64,000 nucleotides of DNA from an uncultured Christensenella sp. Lineage in GTDB: Bacteria > Bacillota > Clostridia > Christensenellales > Pumilibacteraceae. The notes below the pieces were generated by a model. The model was not told where the DNA came from. It worked only from the letters and a program-made list of their open reading frames with translations, and made no database searches. Where the stretch lies: contig CAJTPT010000003.1 of the NCBI GenBank assembly GCA_910578545.1, positions 225,743 to 289,742 of the forward strand, in the 5' to 3' direction. This document shows, piece after piece, positions 35,473 to 43,897 of this stretch. The translations under genes were made by a program, and so were the position numbers. The stretch's first letter is position 1. Each line of letters opens with the position of its first letter.

Positions 35473-35922
35473 ATGGAAAACATTTTTGAAAGCTTCGTTA
35501 TATCGGTGCTAAAGCTTAATCGGCTTGTGTCGAGGATAAAGATGCACGAGATGAAAGAGTACGGATTAAAGAGCATTCACGTAATGTGTATTTACTATCT
35601 AAACGCGAGCAGCTCGGGCATGACGGCAAGCGAGCTTATGCGCGTTACGTTCGAGGACAAGGCGGCTATATCCCGCGCGCTTGCACTGCTTCGCGAAAAG
35701 AATTATATCGAGTACGACGACAAAAAATATAACAGCATTATCAAGCTGACGGCAGACGGTGTTGGGGTTGCCGACTACATCACGCTAAAAGCGGACAAGG
35801 CTGTCGCCGCGGGCATGACAGACATGACCGACGAGGAGCGCGTTATCTTTTACAAGCACCTCAACGAGATAGCGGACAACCTTATTGTTTATTATTCACG
35901 ATTATCTGAGAGCGAGGCGTAA
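35473..35922 (+). CDS. MarR-family transcriptional regulator
   Basis: The 149-residue product has the winged-helix core (about 30-105: TASELMRVTFEDKAAISRALALLREKNYIEYD, then a wing with KLTADG) flanked by dimerisation helices. Its stop is three bases before the dehydrogenase fusion gene, so they form an operon. The perfect TTTGTTGA palindrome at the promoter is the likely binding site, giving autoregulation relieved perhaps by an aldehyde or other small molecule. Confidence 0.9.
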   Translation: MENIFESFVISVLKLNRLVSRIKMHEMKEYGLKSIHVMCIYYLNASSSGMTASELMRVTFEDKAAISRALALLREKNYIEYDDKKYNSIIKLTADGVGVADYITLKADKAVAAGMTDMTDEERVIFYKHLNEIADNLIVYYSRLSESEA

Positions 35923-35925
35923 ATT

Positions 35926-38502
35926 ATGAATATATTCAAAAAGGCGTATTGCAGAATTTTTCAGGGCGTGCTCAAAATCGCACTGCCTTTTCTACCGTAT
36001 AAGGATCCCAAAATAATCGAGAAGATCGGCGACGTCGCCGGCGTGCTTAAAATCAAAAGGAAACGCCGTCCGCTCATCGTAACCGACGCTACTATTAAGG
36101 GGCTCGGACTGACATCCGACTTGGAAAAGAGCCTTACGGACAATGGAATCGAGTATTCATTGTACGACGGCGTAGTTGCCAATCCGACTACCGATAACGT
36201 CGACGAAGCGCTTGGGATATATAAAAACGACGGATGCGACTGCTTGATTGCGTTCGGCGGCGGATCGCCAATAGACTGTGCCAAGGGCGTGGGCGCTTTG
36301 ATTGCGCGACCTAAAAAGACGCTCAACAAGCTTCGCGGTATTCTTAAGGTGCACAAAAAAATCCCGCTTCTGATAGCCATTCCGACTACGGCTGGCACGG
36401 GCAGTGAAACCACGCTCGCCGCGGTCATAGTCGATTCCAAAACTCGACACAAGTACGCGATAAACGACTTTCCGCTTATTCCGTCGTACGCGGTGCTCGA
36501 CGAGGCAGTGACGGCGACGCTTCCCAAACACATTGTAGCAACCACAGGTATGGACGCGCTTACTCACGCTGTGGAGGCGTTTATCGGCAAGGGCGGCAAC
36601 CGCGGTACACGGCGCGACGCGTACGACGCTGTCAAGCTTGTTTTTGACAATCTCGAGGGCGCGTACGAGGGCGATCGCGAGGCGGCAAAGAATATGCTTA
36701 TCGCGTCGCACAAGGCAGGACGGGCGTTTTCCAAGGCGTACGTGGGCTACGTTCACGCGCTTGCGCACGCGCTCGGCGGAAAATACAATATTGCGCACGG
36801 CTTTGCCAATGCCGTTATTCTTCCGACCGTGCTTAAAGAATACGGCAAAAAAATTCACAAAAAATTATGGAAGCTTGCCGTGTACAGCGGTATCGCGGAC
36901 AAGTCGACCACGCGCGCCGAAGCGGCAAATCTGTTTATTCAAAAGATAGAGCATTTAAACGCGCAGTTCGATATTCCGCTTTATTTCCCGCAAATTCAGT
37001 ACGGCGATATAGCCGAGCTTGCCGAGTACGCGGACAGGGAAGCAAACCCGCTCTATCCCGTGCCCGTGCTGTGGAACAGGCGCAAGCTCGAGAGTATGTA
37101 TTTTAAGCTCAAAGGCGAAACGGTGCGCGAAACCGATATCCCGACTATCATCAAAAAACAGCGCGCATACTTTGCAAGCGGCGCCACGCTTGACGTAAAA
37201 CAGCGCAAGGCTCGGCTTAAAGCGCTTTACAAAGAGATAAAGCGCAATCTTCCCGCGCTTCATGAAGGGCTCAAAAAAGACCTGGGCAAGAGCGAAACGG
37301 AAAGCTATATGTGCGAAACCGGGCTTGTGATGAGCGAGCTGTCGTTCATGCTGAAAAAGCTTAAAAAGCTCACCAAGGCAAAGCGCGTCAAAACGCCTAT
37401 CGCGCACGCCGTTGCAAAAAGCTACCGTCTGCCGTCGCCGTACGGAACGGTGCTCGTAATGAACCCGTGGAACTATCCCGTACTTTTGTCGCTCGACCCG
37501 CTTGTCGACGCGGTTGCGGCGGGCAATACGGTTGTGCTGAAATTAAGCTCGTATTCTCCCAACGTTAACGAACCGATTCGCGACGTGGTGGAACGCGTGT
37601 TTCCGCCCGAATACGTTACGGTGCTGATGGGCGGGCGTCAGATAAACGCCGAGCTTATGGAATCGACTTTTGACTACGTGTTCTTTACAGGAAGTAAGAG
37701 TGTAGGCAAGCTTGTTTACCAAAAGGCGGCGGAAAACCTCACGCCGGTAACGCTTGAGCTTGGCGGCAAGAGTCCGTGCATAGTGGACGAAACGGCTAAC
37801 ATCCCGCTTGCGGCAAAGCGCTTGGTTTGGGGCAAGTATCTCAACCTCGGTCAAACGTGCGTTGCGCCCGACTATGTGTTCTGTGCGGAAAGAGTGCATG
37901 ACAGGTTTGTCGCCGAGGTCAAAAAGCAAATCAAAAAGCAGTTCGGTTCTTCGCCGCTCACTAATCCCGCATACGGCAAGATAATAAACGAAAAGCATTT
38001 TGCCCGCATTCTCGGGCTTATAAACCGAAATAAAGTCGTGTACGGCGGCGGTAGCGACGAGCGCACGCTCAAAATAGAGCCGACTGTGCTCGACGGCGTA
38101 GAGTTTGCCGACGCAGTCATGCAAGAGGAAATCTTCGGGCCGATCATGCCGATTATCACATACAAGACCGAAAGCGAAGTCGTTAAGTATATCACCGAGC
38201 ACGAAAGCCCGCTCGCGCTGTATATCTTCTCGTCAGATAAAAAACGCATCAAGCGTATCACGAGCGAGATAGGCTTCGGCGGCGGTTGCGTAAACGACGT
38301 GGTCGTGCATCTTGCAACACCGTATATGCCTTTCGGGGGATTCAAGGACAGCGGACTTGGTTCGTATCACGGCGTGACGGGATTTGAAACCTTCTCGCAC
38401 TACAAGAGTATTATGAATAAGCGCACGTTTATCGATCTGCCTATGCGCTATCAGCCGTACAAAAAGCTAAACGCCGCTTTGATTAAAAAGTTTATCAAAT
38501 AG
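35926..38502 (+). CDS. Fusion of iron-dependent alcohol dehydrogenase and NAD(P) aldehyde dehydrogenase (ADH first)
   Basis: The 858-residue protein is an alcohol dehydrogenase (about 1-395) joined to an aldehyde dehydrogenase (about 405-858). The ADH half has GGGSPIDCAKG for NAD and the iron ligands Asp/His in GMDALTHAVE and two His in HALAHALGGKYNIAHG. The ALDH half has NPWNYP, catalytic Glu611 (TLELGGKSP) and Cys645 (NLGQTCVAP), and looks like the ALDH3 group, which makes free acids. So one polypeptide could carry an alcohol to the acid, or run the steps apart. The order is opposite to the classic AdhE (ALDH then ADH), and the ALDH type differs. It is controlled by the MarR gene three bases upstream. 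Confidence 0.92.
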   Translation: MNIFKKAYCRIFQGVLKIALPFLPYKDPKIIEKIGDVAGVLKIKRKRRPLIVTDATIKGLGLTSDLEKSLTDNGIEYSLYDGVVANPTTDNVDEALGIYKNDGCDCLIAFGGGSPIDCAKGVGALIARPKKTLNKLRGILKVHKKIPLLIAIPTTAGTGSETTLAAVIVDSKTRHKYAINDFPLIPSYAVLDEAVTATLPKHIVATTGMDALTHAVEAFIGKGGNRGTRRDAYDAVKLVFDNLEGAYEGDREAAKNMLIASHKAGRAFSKAYVGYVHALAHALGGKYNIAHGFANAVILPTVLKEYGKKIHKKLWKLAVYSGIADKSTTRAEAANLFIQKIEHLNAQFDIPLYFPQIQYGDIAELAEYADREANPLYPVPVLWNRRKLESMYFKLKGETVRETDIPTIIKKQRAYFASGATLDVKQRKARLKALYKEIKRNLPALHEGLKKDLGKSETESYMCETGLVMSELSFMLKKLKKLTKAKRVKTPIAHAVAKSYRLPSPYGTVLVMNPWNYPVLLSLDPLVDAVAAGNTVVLKLSSYSPNVNEPIRDVVERVFPPEYVTVLMGGRQINAELMESTFDYVFFTGSKSVGKLVYQKAAENLTPVTLELGGKSPCIVDETANIPLAAKRLVWGKYLNLGQTCVAPDYVFCAERVHDRFVAEVKKQIKKQFGSSPLTNPAYGKIINEKHFARILGLINRNKVVYGGGSDERTLKIEPTVLDGVEFADAVMQEEIFGPIMPIITYKTESEVVKYITEHESPLALYIFSSDKKRIKRITSEIGFGGGCVNDVVVHLATPYMPFGGFKDSGLGSYHGVTGFETFSHYKSIMNKRTFIDLPMRYQPYKKLNAALIKKFIK

Positions 38503-38533
38503 GGTAGTATTTGTAAATTTATTTTCAATCAAA

Positions 38534-38565
38534 AACCGCTCTTCGGGTAGGAGAGCGGTTTATAA
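38534..38565. terminator. Bidirectional terminator between the dehydrogenase fusion and a minus-strand gene
   Basis: AACCGCTCT (38534-38542) pairs with AGAGCGGTT (38552-38560), followed by TATAATTTT. Confidence 0.8.
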
Positions 38566-38567
38566 TT

Positions 38568-38846
38568 TTACAGTGCGGCAAGCCAAATCGTTACGGAAAT
38601 GACCGACAGAATAAATGCCGTAATGTCTATAAAGAACGATATTTTGCACAGAGTATCCTTTTTGAATATAAATGCAAACGGCGTTAAAAGCGTCGATACG
38701 GTAAGTCCGACTATCACAACGGGAATGGCAATCAGTCGAACCTCGCTTACCTGCGTCGAAATACATATCACCGTAAGCCCTACTACAGACATTACAAACG
38801 TTAATATCGCCAAGCACAGCGTTATAATGGGAACAAGTTTTTTCAC
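38568..38846 (-). CDS. Small three-helix membrane protein
   Basis: The 92-residue product has three hydrophobic segments (about 5-28, 36-58 and 66-90). No family recognised. The start is GTG 38846, exactly six bases after a -10 box (TAAAAT), so the mRNA is probably leaderless; there is no ribosome site. Confidence 0.6.
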   Translation of the reverse strand: MKKLVPIITLCLAILTFVMSVVGLTVICISTQVSEVRLIAIPVVIVGLTVSTLLTPFAFIFKKDTLCKISFFIDITAFILSVISVTIWLAAL

Positions 38847-38852
38847 TATAGT

Positions 38853-38881
38853 ATTTTAGCATTAAATTTGGGCAAAAACAA
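38853..38881 (-). promoter_or_regulatory. Promoter of the small membrane protein, leaderless layout
   Basis: On the minus strand TTGTTT (38881-38876), 17-base spacer, TAAAAT (38858-38853), then six bases to GTG 38846. Confidence 0.5.
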
Positions 38882-38931
38882 GCGTTCGGATATTTTTAAG
38901 CAAAAATCAAATAAAAAAGTTTGCTTATCCG

Positions 38932-38961
38932 TTGCATTATATTTGGGGGGTGTGGTATCAT
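38932..38961 (+). promoter_or_regulatory. Promoter of the CotH-like gene, leaderless layout
   Basis: TTGCAT (38932-38937), 18-base spacer containing a run of six G, TATCAT (38956-38961), then six bases to ATG 38968. Confidence 0.5.
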
Positions 38962-38967
38962 ATAGGC

Positions 38968-40758
38968 ATGAAAAAACTCTTTTTAACAATGGGGATAGTT
39001 TGCGCAGGCTTGGCGCTTTGCGCGTGTTATCATTCCTCTGGCGGGAATACTAAGCCCGAGGATAAAGACGACCCTACAGACGTTAAGCCTGTCATTCCGT
39101 TCGACCCTCCGCCCGAGGACGATCCTATCAAGCCCGGCGATATATCCGTAACGTTCGACACGGCGGAAGGCGAGTTTGCCGAAGGAAAGACGTCGGTCAC
39201 GCTCAAGGTGGGCAACGACGGCAAGGTCACGCTCGAGCAACAGCCCTATCGCGACGGGTACGCGTTTGACGGTTGGTACAACGGCACAGTCAAGTACAAT
39301 CCCGATACGGTGTACACAGCTACGCAGACATTTACCGCCAAGTACAGCTACGGCGGCGACGATGTAGTATACACTGCGCTGTTTGACGAGAACTCGACGG
39401 TAGGTATACAAATCAACATGAGCGACGCCGAGTGGAAAAAGCTTGACGCCGATAAGGACGCTTATCAAAAAAGCCCGATTTACCGTTACGCCGACAACGT
39501 GGTTATTACCATAAAACAAGCCGACGACGGCGTAAAAAACTATTATTACGAGGGCGTGGGCGTGCGCATGAAGGGCAACACTTCCCGCCACAAGTTTTAC
39601 AACGGCGACGGATTTTACAACGCCATACATATGAAGCTGTCTTTTAAGGAAACGTTCGACGATGTAGAAGACGGCTACAAATCCGACGAACTTTACGATT
39701 GGGGCGACGATACAGACGGGCGGAAGTTCCGCAAGGACCGCACGCTCGGCGGCATGACCAAGATAGATATCAAGTACAATTCCACGCTTGACGAAACGTA
39801 TATTCGAGAACTGTACGCCATGCGGCTTTTCCGCGATAACGGCATTTACGCGCCCAATATCACGCTCGGCAGTGTGTACGCGCTCGAAAAGGACAGCGAT
39901 CTGAAAAACCTCGGCGTGTACCGTATCCACGAGCCGATCGACGAACAGTTTATAGCTCGGCATATCGAAACGACTGTCGGCGACCTTTACAAATGCACTT
40001 GGGGCAACAGCTCCTGCGGCGCCGACCTTACCTACGACGAGTGGCTTGAGTCCCGCGTAGGCGTAAACGACGAGCTTAAAAACGAGCTGTATGCTTACGA
40101 AAAAAAGACCAACAAAAAGAAGGACAAAACGACGGGGCTTCGCGACTTTTCATCCATTCTCACGTTTATAGAGAATATAAACGATCGGGACGGCGAGATT
40201 AGGCAATATATCGACGAGGATTACTTTGCCGCGTTCGAGGCTGTCAACTACATTCTCGGCAATCCCGACTGCATACGCAATCACGCCAACAACTACTATC
40301 TGTATTTCAGAAAGAGCGACGGCAAGGCTATATTCATTCCTTACGATTACGACAGATGTTTGGGCAATATCACCTGGAACCCCGCTAACGGAATGCTCGA
40401 TATGCAACCGTTTACGCGTCAAACCACTATAGACGAGTTTGGCAGAGCACAGAGGAACCCGTTGTATATCCGCCTTATAGATAAAGGTGCGCCGTATGAC
40501 GCGGGCTCGGTACTTATGAAGTACCGCAGTAATTTGCTTACCGTTGCCGATTCGGACATGTTAAAGATCGGCTTGTATAATGCGTTAAAGGATAAATATC
40601 GGGCGCATTACGGCAAGTATACCGCTACGGCTATCGGCGGAAAGGACGGCAATAACCAAGGTTTTGACGATAACAGCGCTAACAACATTTCCGTTTCCGA
40701 CTATATAACCGCCAAGCTAAAGGTTTTGCGCGACAACATCGACAATTACAAAGCATAG
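38968..40758 (+). CDS. CotH-kinase-like lipoprotein with one InlB-type repeat
   Basis: The 596-residue protein begins with a lipoprotein signal (MKKLFLTMG..., lipobox ALCAC). A Pro/Asp-rich linker (about 25-55) follows, one Listeria/Bacteroides-type repeat (about 58-110, with YAFDGWYNG), then a CotH-like domain (about 125-590). The CotH core has the VRMKGNTS strand and the NHANNYYLYF...IFIPYDYDRCLG segment that holds the Asp pair of this atypical kinase family. CotH in Bacillus phosphorylates spore coat proteins; family members outside spores have unknown targets. The surface location suggests an extracellular role. ATG 38968 is preferred to the upstream in-frame start, since it gives the signal peptide. 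Confidence 0.82.
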   Translation: MKKLFLTMGIVCAGLALCACYHSSGGNTKPEDKDDPTDVKPVIPFDPPPEDDPIKPGDISVTFDTAEGEFAEGKTSVTLKVGNDGKVTLEQQPYRDGYAFDGWYNGTVKYNPDTVYTATQTFTAKYSYGGDDVVYTALFDENSTVGIQINMSDAEWKKLDADKDAYQKSPIYRYADNVVITIKQADDGVKNYYYEGVGVRMKGNTSRHKFYNGDGFYNAIHMKLSFKETFDDVEDGYKSDELYDWGDDTDGRKFRKDRTLGGMTKIDIKYNSTLDETYIRELYAMRLFRDNGIYAPNITLGSVYALEKDSDLKNLGVYRIHEPIDEQFIARHIETTVGDLYKCTWGNSSCGADLTYDEWLESRVGVNDELKNELYAYEKKTNKKKDKTTGLRDFSSILTFIENINDRDGEIRQYIDEDYFAAFEAVNYILGNPDCIRNHANNYYLYFRKSDGKAIFIPYDYDRCLGNITWNPANGMLDMQPFTRQTTIDEFGRAQRNPLYIRLIDKGAPYDAGSVLMKYRSNLLTVADSDMLKIGLYNALKDKYRAHYGKYTATAIGGKDGNNQGFDDNSANNISVSDYITAKLKVLRDNIDNYKA

Positions 40759-40778
40759 CGCAATCACAATAAAAAATG

Positions 40779-40822
40779 CGGCAGTGTCCTGGGTTTATAG
40801 CAAGGCATTGCCGTTTTTTTGT
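40779..40822 (+). terminator. Terminator of the CotH-like gene
   Basis: CGGCAGTGTCCT pairs with AAGGCATTGCCG (with wobbles) around an 11-base loop, then seven T. Confidence 0.75.
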
Positions 40823-40913
40823 GTACGTATGTCAATCGGCGCTTCGGGCTATGTACCACGAATTTACCGTAAAAAGTATTCATTGTGGTTGTACACCCGT
40901 ATATAAAAAAGCG

Positions 40914-40943
40914 TTGACAAAAACAATCGACAAGGTGTATAAT
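40914..40943 (+). promoter_or_regulatory. Promoter of the zinc-ribbon gene
   Basis: TTGACA (40914-40919), 18-base spacer, TATAAT (40938-40943). Confidence 0.75.
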
Positions 40944-40989
40944 TAAAGTAAGCGAAAAAAACAGGCGAGAACTTAAAGAGGCGTTAACT

Positions 40990-41514
40990 ATGATTTGTCC
41001 GCATTGCGGCTATGACATGGGTAATAAGAATAAATGTCTTCGCTGTGGGTACGAGGTCAAAGACGTGGCGGTATCCGACGGTCGGGAAGGCGGCAAGGAC
41101 GGTCATAAAAAAGACGAGCCCGAAACTATAGTTATCGACCCGTGCAACGTCTATCTTACTCATCCCTACGGCTTCGAGGACGACGGCGGCAATGATTACG
41201 ACCCGGTTTCGGACTTATTCGGCAGTCTGTTCGGCGACCCGATAAGCGATATTTTGGGCGGCTTGTTTGGATTCGATTTAAATCCGCTCGGCAGGAGCAC
41301 TCGCCGCACGGTCGTTGAAGAGCCCCCGCCTAAAAAGAAAAAACAAGGTCCGATTTACGTCGTTGACGACGTGGAAATATTCGACGCCAACGACCGGCCT
41401 GTCGAGGCGGACGAGTACAACCCCAAGCCTAAGCGCAAGCCCGAACAGTCGTCTAACGGTCATAAGCATAAAAAACCGTTCAAAAAGAACAACGGCAACG
41501 GCGATAAAAAATAA
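40990..41514 (+). CDS. Zinc-ribbon protein with disordered charged tail
   Basis: The 174-residue protein opens with a zinc ribbon (CPHCG...CLRCG, residues 3-19), then an acidic stretch, a short Gly/Phe/Leu-rich hydrophobic part (about 75-100), and a long Pro/Lys/Asn-rich tail ending in KK. Such zinc-ribbon starts are common in membrane-associated or nucleic-acid-linked small proteins of Clostridia. No function can be given. It has its own promoter and AAAGAGG before the ATG. Confidence 0.7.
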   Translation: MICPHCGYDMGNKNKCLRCGYEVKDVAVSDGREGGKDGHKKDEPETIVIDPCNVYLTHPYGFEDDGGNDYDPVSDLFGSLFGDPISDILGGLFGFDLNPLGRSTRRTVVEEPPPKKKKQGPIYVVDDVEIFDANDRPVEADEYNPKPKRKPEQSSNGHKHKKPFKKNNGNGDKK

Positions 41515-41595
41515 ATTCAAGATTGCGTGCACCCGTACGGGCGGCGCAATTTTTTGTTAAATTTATTAAAATCTTATTAGATTTTTTAAAATGGC

Positions 41596-41624
41596 TTGAC
41601 AATTGTCGAATTATGCTGTATAAA
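41596..41624 (+). promoter_or_regulatory. Promoter of the sigma factor gene
   Basis: TTGACA (41596-41601), 17-base spacer, TATAAA (41619-41624), about 50 bases before ATG 41677. Confidence 0.7.
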
Positions 41625-41676
41625 TAAAACTCATTTACAATTTAACGCTTGTAAAAATGACAAACAAGGGGGGATT

Positions 41677-42522
41677 ATGAACGATAAAAACAAAACGGCA
41701 GGCGCCGACATGATGGCTTTGACCGAGACGGACGACTTGCTTTCGGCAGAGGAAGAAATCGAGCTTGCAAAACGTTCGGCGGATGGTGACGCGGAAGCGC
41801 GCAATATTTTGGTGTGCAAAAATCAGCGGCTTGTCGCTATGATTGCCTTTAGGTACATTGGCATGTGCAAGGGGTTGGAGTTTGACGATTTAAAACAGGC
41901 GGGCAATCTCGGTCTGATACAAGCCGTCAAGATGTTTGACTACACCAAGGGGTACAGGTTTTCCACTTACGCTATCTGGTGGATCCGCCAGGCGATAACG
42001 CGTGAGATAGCCGATAAGGACAGGACGATACGCCTGCCCGTACATATAGGCGAAACGGTGCTCAAAATCCGCCGCACAGCCGCTAAAATCGAACAGCAAA
42101 CGGGCACGACCGCAACTATAGAAGACGTTGCCGCGGCGCTCGATATGCCGCCCCAAAAAGTAAAAGAGATGTGGGAAATGGCATGGACTACGCCCACAGT
42201 GTCGCTTGATAAACCAATCGGCGAGGATGGCGACAGTACGCTCGAGAGCATACTTACCGATTTGTCCGATTCGCCGCAGGAACAAGCGGATGCCGCCGAG
42301 CTCAAAACCAAAGTGTCCGGCGTGCTGTCCAGATTGTCGCCGCGCGAGCAAGCTGTTATAAGACTGCGCTACGGATTGCTTGACGGCAGGCCGCGTACGC
42401 TCGAGGAAGTGGGCGAAGAGTATCACGTCACGCGCGAGCGTGTACGGCAGATAGAAGCCAAGGCGCTTCATAAGCTTCGCAGTCCCAAACTTAGTTCCAT
42501 TCTTAACGACTTTAGAGTTTAA
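41677..42522 (+). CDS. Sigma-70-family RNA polymerase sigma factor (RpoD/SigA-like, short)
   Basis: The 281-residue sigma factor has regions 1.2 (from about 20), 2 (DLKQAGNLGLIQAVKMFD..KGYRFSTYAIWWIRQAI), 3 (ETVLKIRRTAAKI...) and 4 (LSPREQAVIRLRYGL...TLEEVGEEYHVTRERVRQIEAKAL). All are close to the housekeeping group, but region 1.1 and the long spacer are absent. It could be a group 2 sigma factor or the main one in a shortened form. GGGGGG before ATG 41677 is the ribosome site; an upstream in-frame start lies on the promoter and is unlikely. No anti-sigma gene is adjacent. Confidence 0.9.
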   Translation: MNDKNKTAGADMMALTETDDLLSAEEEIELAKRSADGDAEARNILVCKNQRLVAMIAFRYIGMCKGLEFDDLKQAGNLGLIQAVKMFDYTKGYRFSTYAIWWIRQAITREIADKDRTIRLPVHIGETVLKIRRTAAKIEQQTGTTATIEDVAAALDMPPQKVKEMWEMAWTTPTVSLDKPIGEDGDSTLESILTDLSDSPQEQADAAELKTKVSGVLSRLSPREQAVIRLRYGLLDGRPRTLEEVGEEYHVTRERVRQIEAKALHKLRSPKLSSILNDFRV

Positions 42523-42694
42523 AACCTTGCGAAAATTACAATAAAATGCCATTGTTCTTGTCTGTGCTGCGTTAAAATGTACGGCATTTTTGCTGTTGCA
42601 TGTTTTTTTGTGTGCCAAAAACGGTCCCGATATATCGTAAATTATAGCAAATATTAGAATTACATTAGAAATCTTATTATCGGCGATATATTTA

Positions 42695-42723
42695 TTGACA
42701 TACTATGCAATGCGTGGTATTAT
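42695..42723 (+). promoter_or_regulatory. Promoter of the PadR-DUF1700-DUF4097 operon
   Basis: TTGACA (42695-42700), 17-base spacer, TATTAT (42718-42723). The leader of about 100 bases leads to GTG 42832. Confidence 0.7.
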
Positions 42724-42831
42724 GTTATAGACAGTATTGTGCTGCGTCCGTCGAATGACTGTTGCAAACAATACCGATTATTTATAGTCATGCGGAGCTT
42801 GATCTCTCGCACGGCTAAGAAGGAGGGCGCA

Positions 42832-43143
42832 GTGGACGCTCAACTAAAAAAGGGCTTGCTCGAGCTTTGCGTGCTTGCGTCGCTCAAAAAAGAGGAGAGC
42901 TACGGGTATAAGATAATAAGCGACATTTCGCCTTACATCGAGATAAGCGAGAGCACGCTCTACCCGATACTTAAGAGGTTGGAATCCATGGGGTGCTTGA
43001 CAACGCGCAGCAAGGAATACAACGGGCGGCTCAGAAAGTATTACATGATCACCCAAGCGGGAAAGGACAGAATAAAAAATTCGCTCGACGATCTTGACGA
43101 GCTAAAACGAATTTATGAATTTATTTACAAGGAAGGGCGCTGA
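42832..43143 (+). CDS. PadR-family transcriptional regulator
   Basis: The 103-residue product is a PadR winged helix (KKGLLELCVLASLKKEESYGYKI...ISESTLYPILKRLESMGCL, with the wing RLRKYYMIT.AG). GTG 42832 is chosen because AGGAGG lies five bases upstream and the product then starts as PadR proteins do; in-frame starts further up have no ribosome site. It is the first gene of a PadR-DUF1700-DUF4097 operon, a common Firmicutes set in which PadR usually represses its own operon. Confidence 0.92.
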   Translation: MDAQLKKGLLELCVLASLKKEESYGYKIISDISPYIEISESTLYPILKRLESMGCLTTRSKEYNGRLRKYYMITQAGKDRIKNSLDDLDELKRIYEFIYKEGR

Positions 43144-43144
43144 A

Positions 43145-43897
43145 ATGACCAAATACGAATGGGAACATGAGCTTAAAAAGAATATACATCGTTTGCCTGC
43201 CGACGAAATCGCGCGCGTGCTTGACTACTACGACGAGATGTTCGAGGATAATATAGAGCGTGGCAAGGCGGAATGCGAGATCATACGCGAATTCGGCAAT
43301 CCTGTAGACGTAGCCGATAAAATTTTATCGGAATACGACGGCGAACTTTTGCCTGAAGACGAGCGTATTTCAACGCCGTTCGATGCGCCGCCGCATTCGG
43401 AAGATCGTAGTGAGACAGAAAGTCCCGATCGCAACGTTATATTCGACGGACGCGGCGGTTCGTTCGACAGATCCGATGAAGACGGCACGGCAAATGGCGA
43501 TAGTATGGAGCAAAAATCGAGCGAAACCGAGGAAGTCCATGAACTTGGCGAAAGGGAAAAACGTGATATCAAGGTCACGCTATTTGTTGTTTTAAACGTC
43601 ATAACGGGTTTCGCATTGGTTATTGTTGCGGCGACACTGTGGGTCGTACTGCTTTCGCTTACCGTGGCGGGCGGCGGAATGGGATTAGGCGGGATATACG
43701 CCGTTATCGTTTCGTTCGGGCCGATGTTTACCGGAGCGTTTGGGGCGGGGCTTGCACAGCTCGGTATTGGCATAGCCGTCGCCGGACTGGGTGTGTTGTT
43801 TATTGTATGCTGCATAAAGCTGATGCGGATATACGGTCAAGCAACAAAAAATATATTCAACGGCATTTTTAAGGTCGGTAATAAGGAGAAAGCATGA
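43145..43897 (+). CDS. DUF1700 (HAAS-type) membrane protein
   Basis: The 250-residue product has the N-terminal DUF1700 helical domain (WEHELKKNIHRLPADEIARVLDYYDEMFEDNIE...IREFGNPVDVADKI), an acidic Ser-rich linker (about 65-130), and three hydrophobic segments (about 145-170, 175-200 and 205-235). ATG 43145 lies one base after the padR stop, and its 3' end overlaps the next gene by four bases. Proteins of this kind are partners of DUF4097 proteins; their exact role is not known. Confidence 0.9.
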   Translation: MTKYEWEHELKKNIHRLPADEIARVLDYYDEMFEDNIERGKAECEIIREFGNPVDVADKILSEYDGELLPEDERISTPFDAPPHSEDRSETESPDRNVIFDGRGGSFDRSDEDGTANGDSMEQKSSETEEVHELGEREKRDIKVTLFVVLNVITGFALVIVAATLWVVLLSLTVAGGGMGLGGIYAVIVSFGPMFTGAFGAGLAQLGIGIAVAGLGVLFIVCCIKLMRIYGQATKNIFNGIFKVGNKEKA

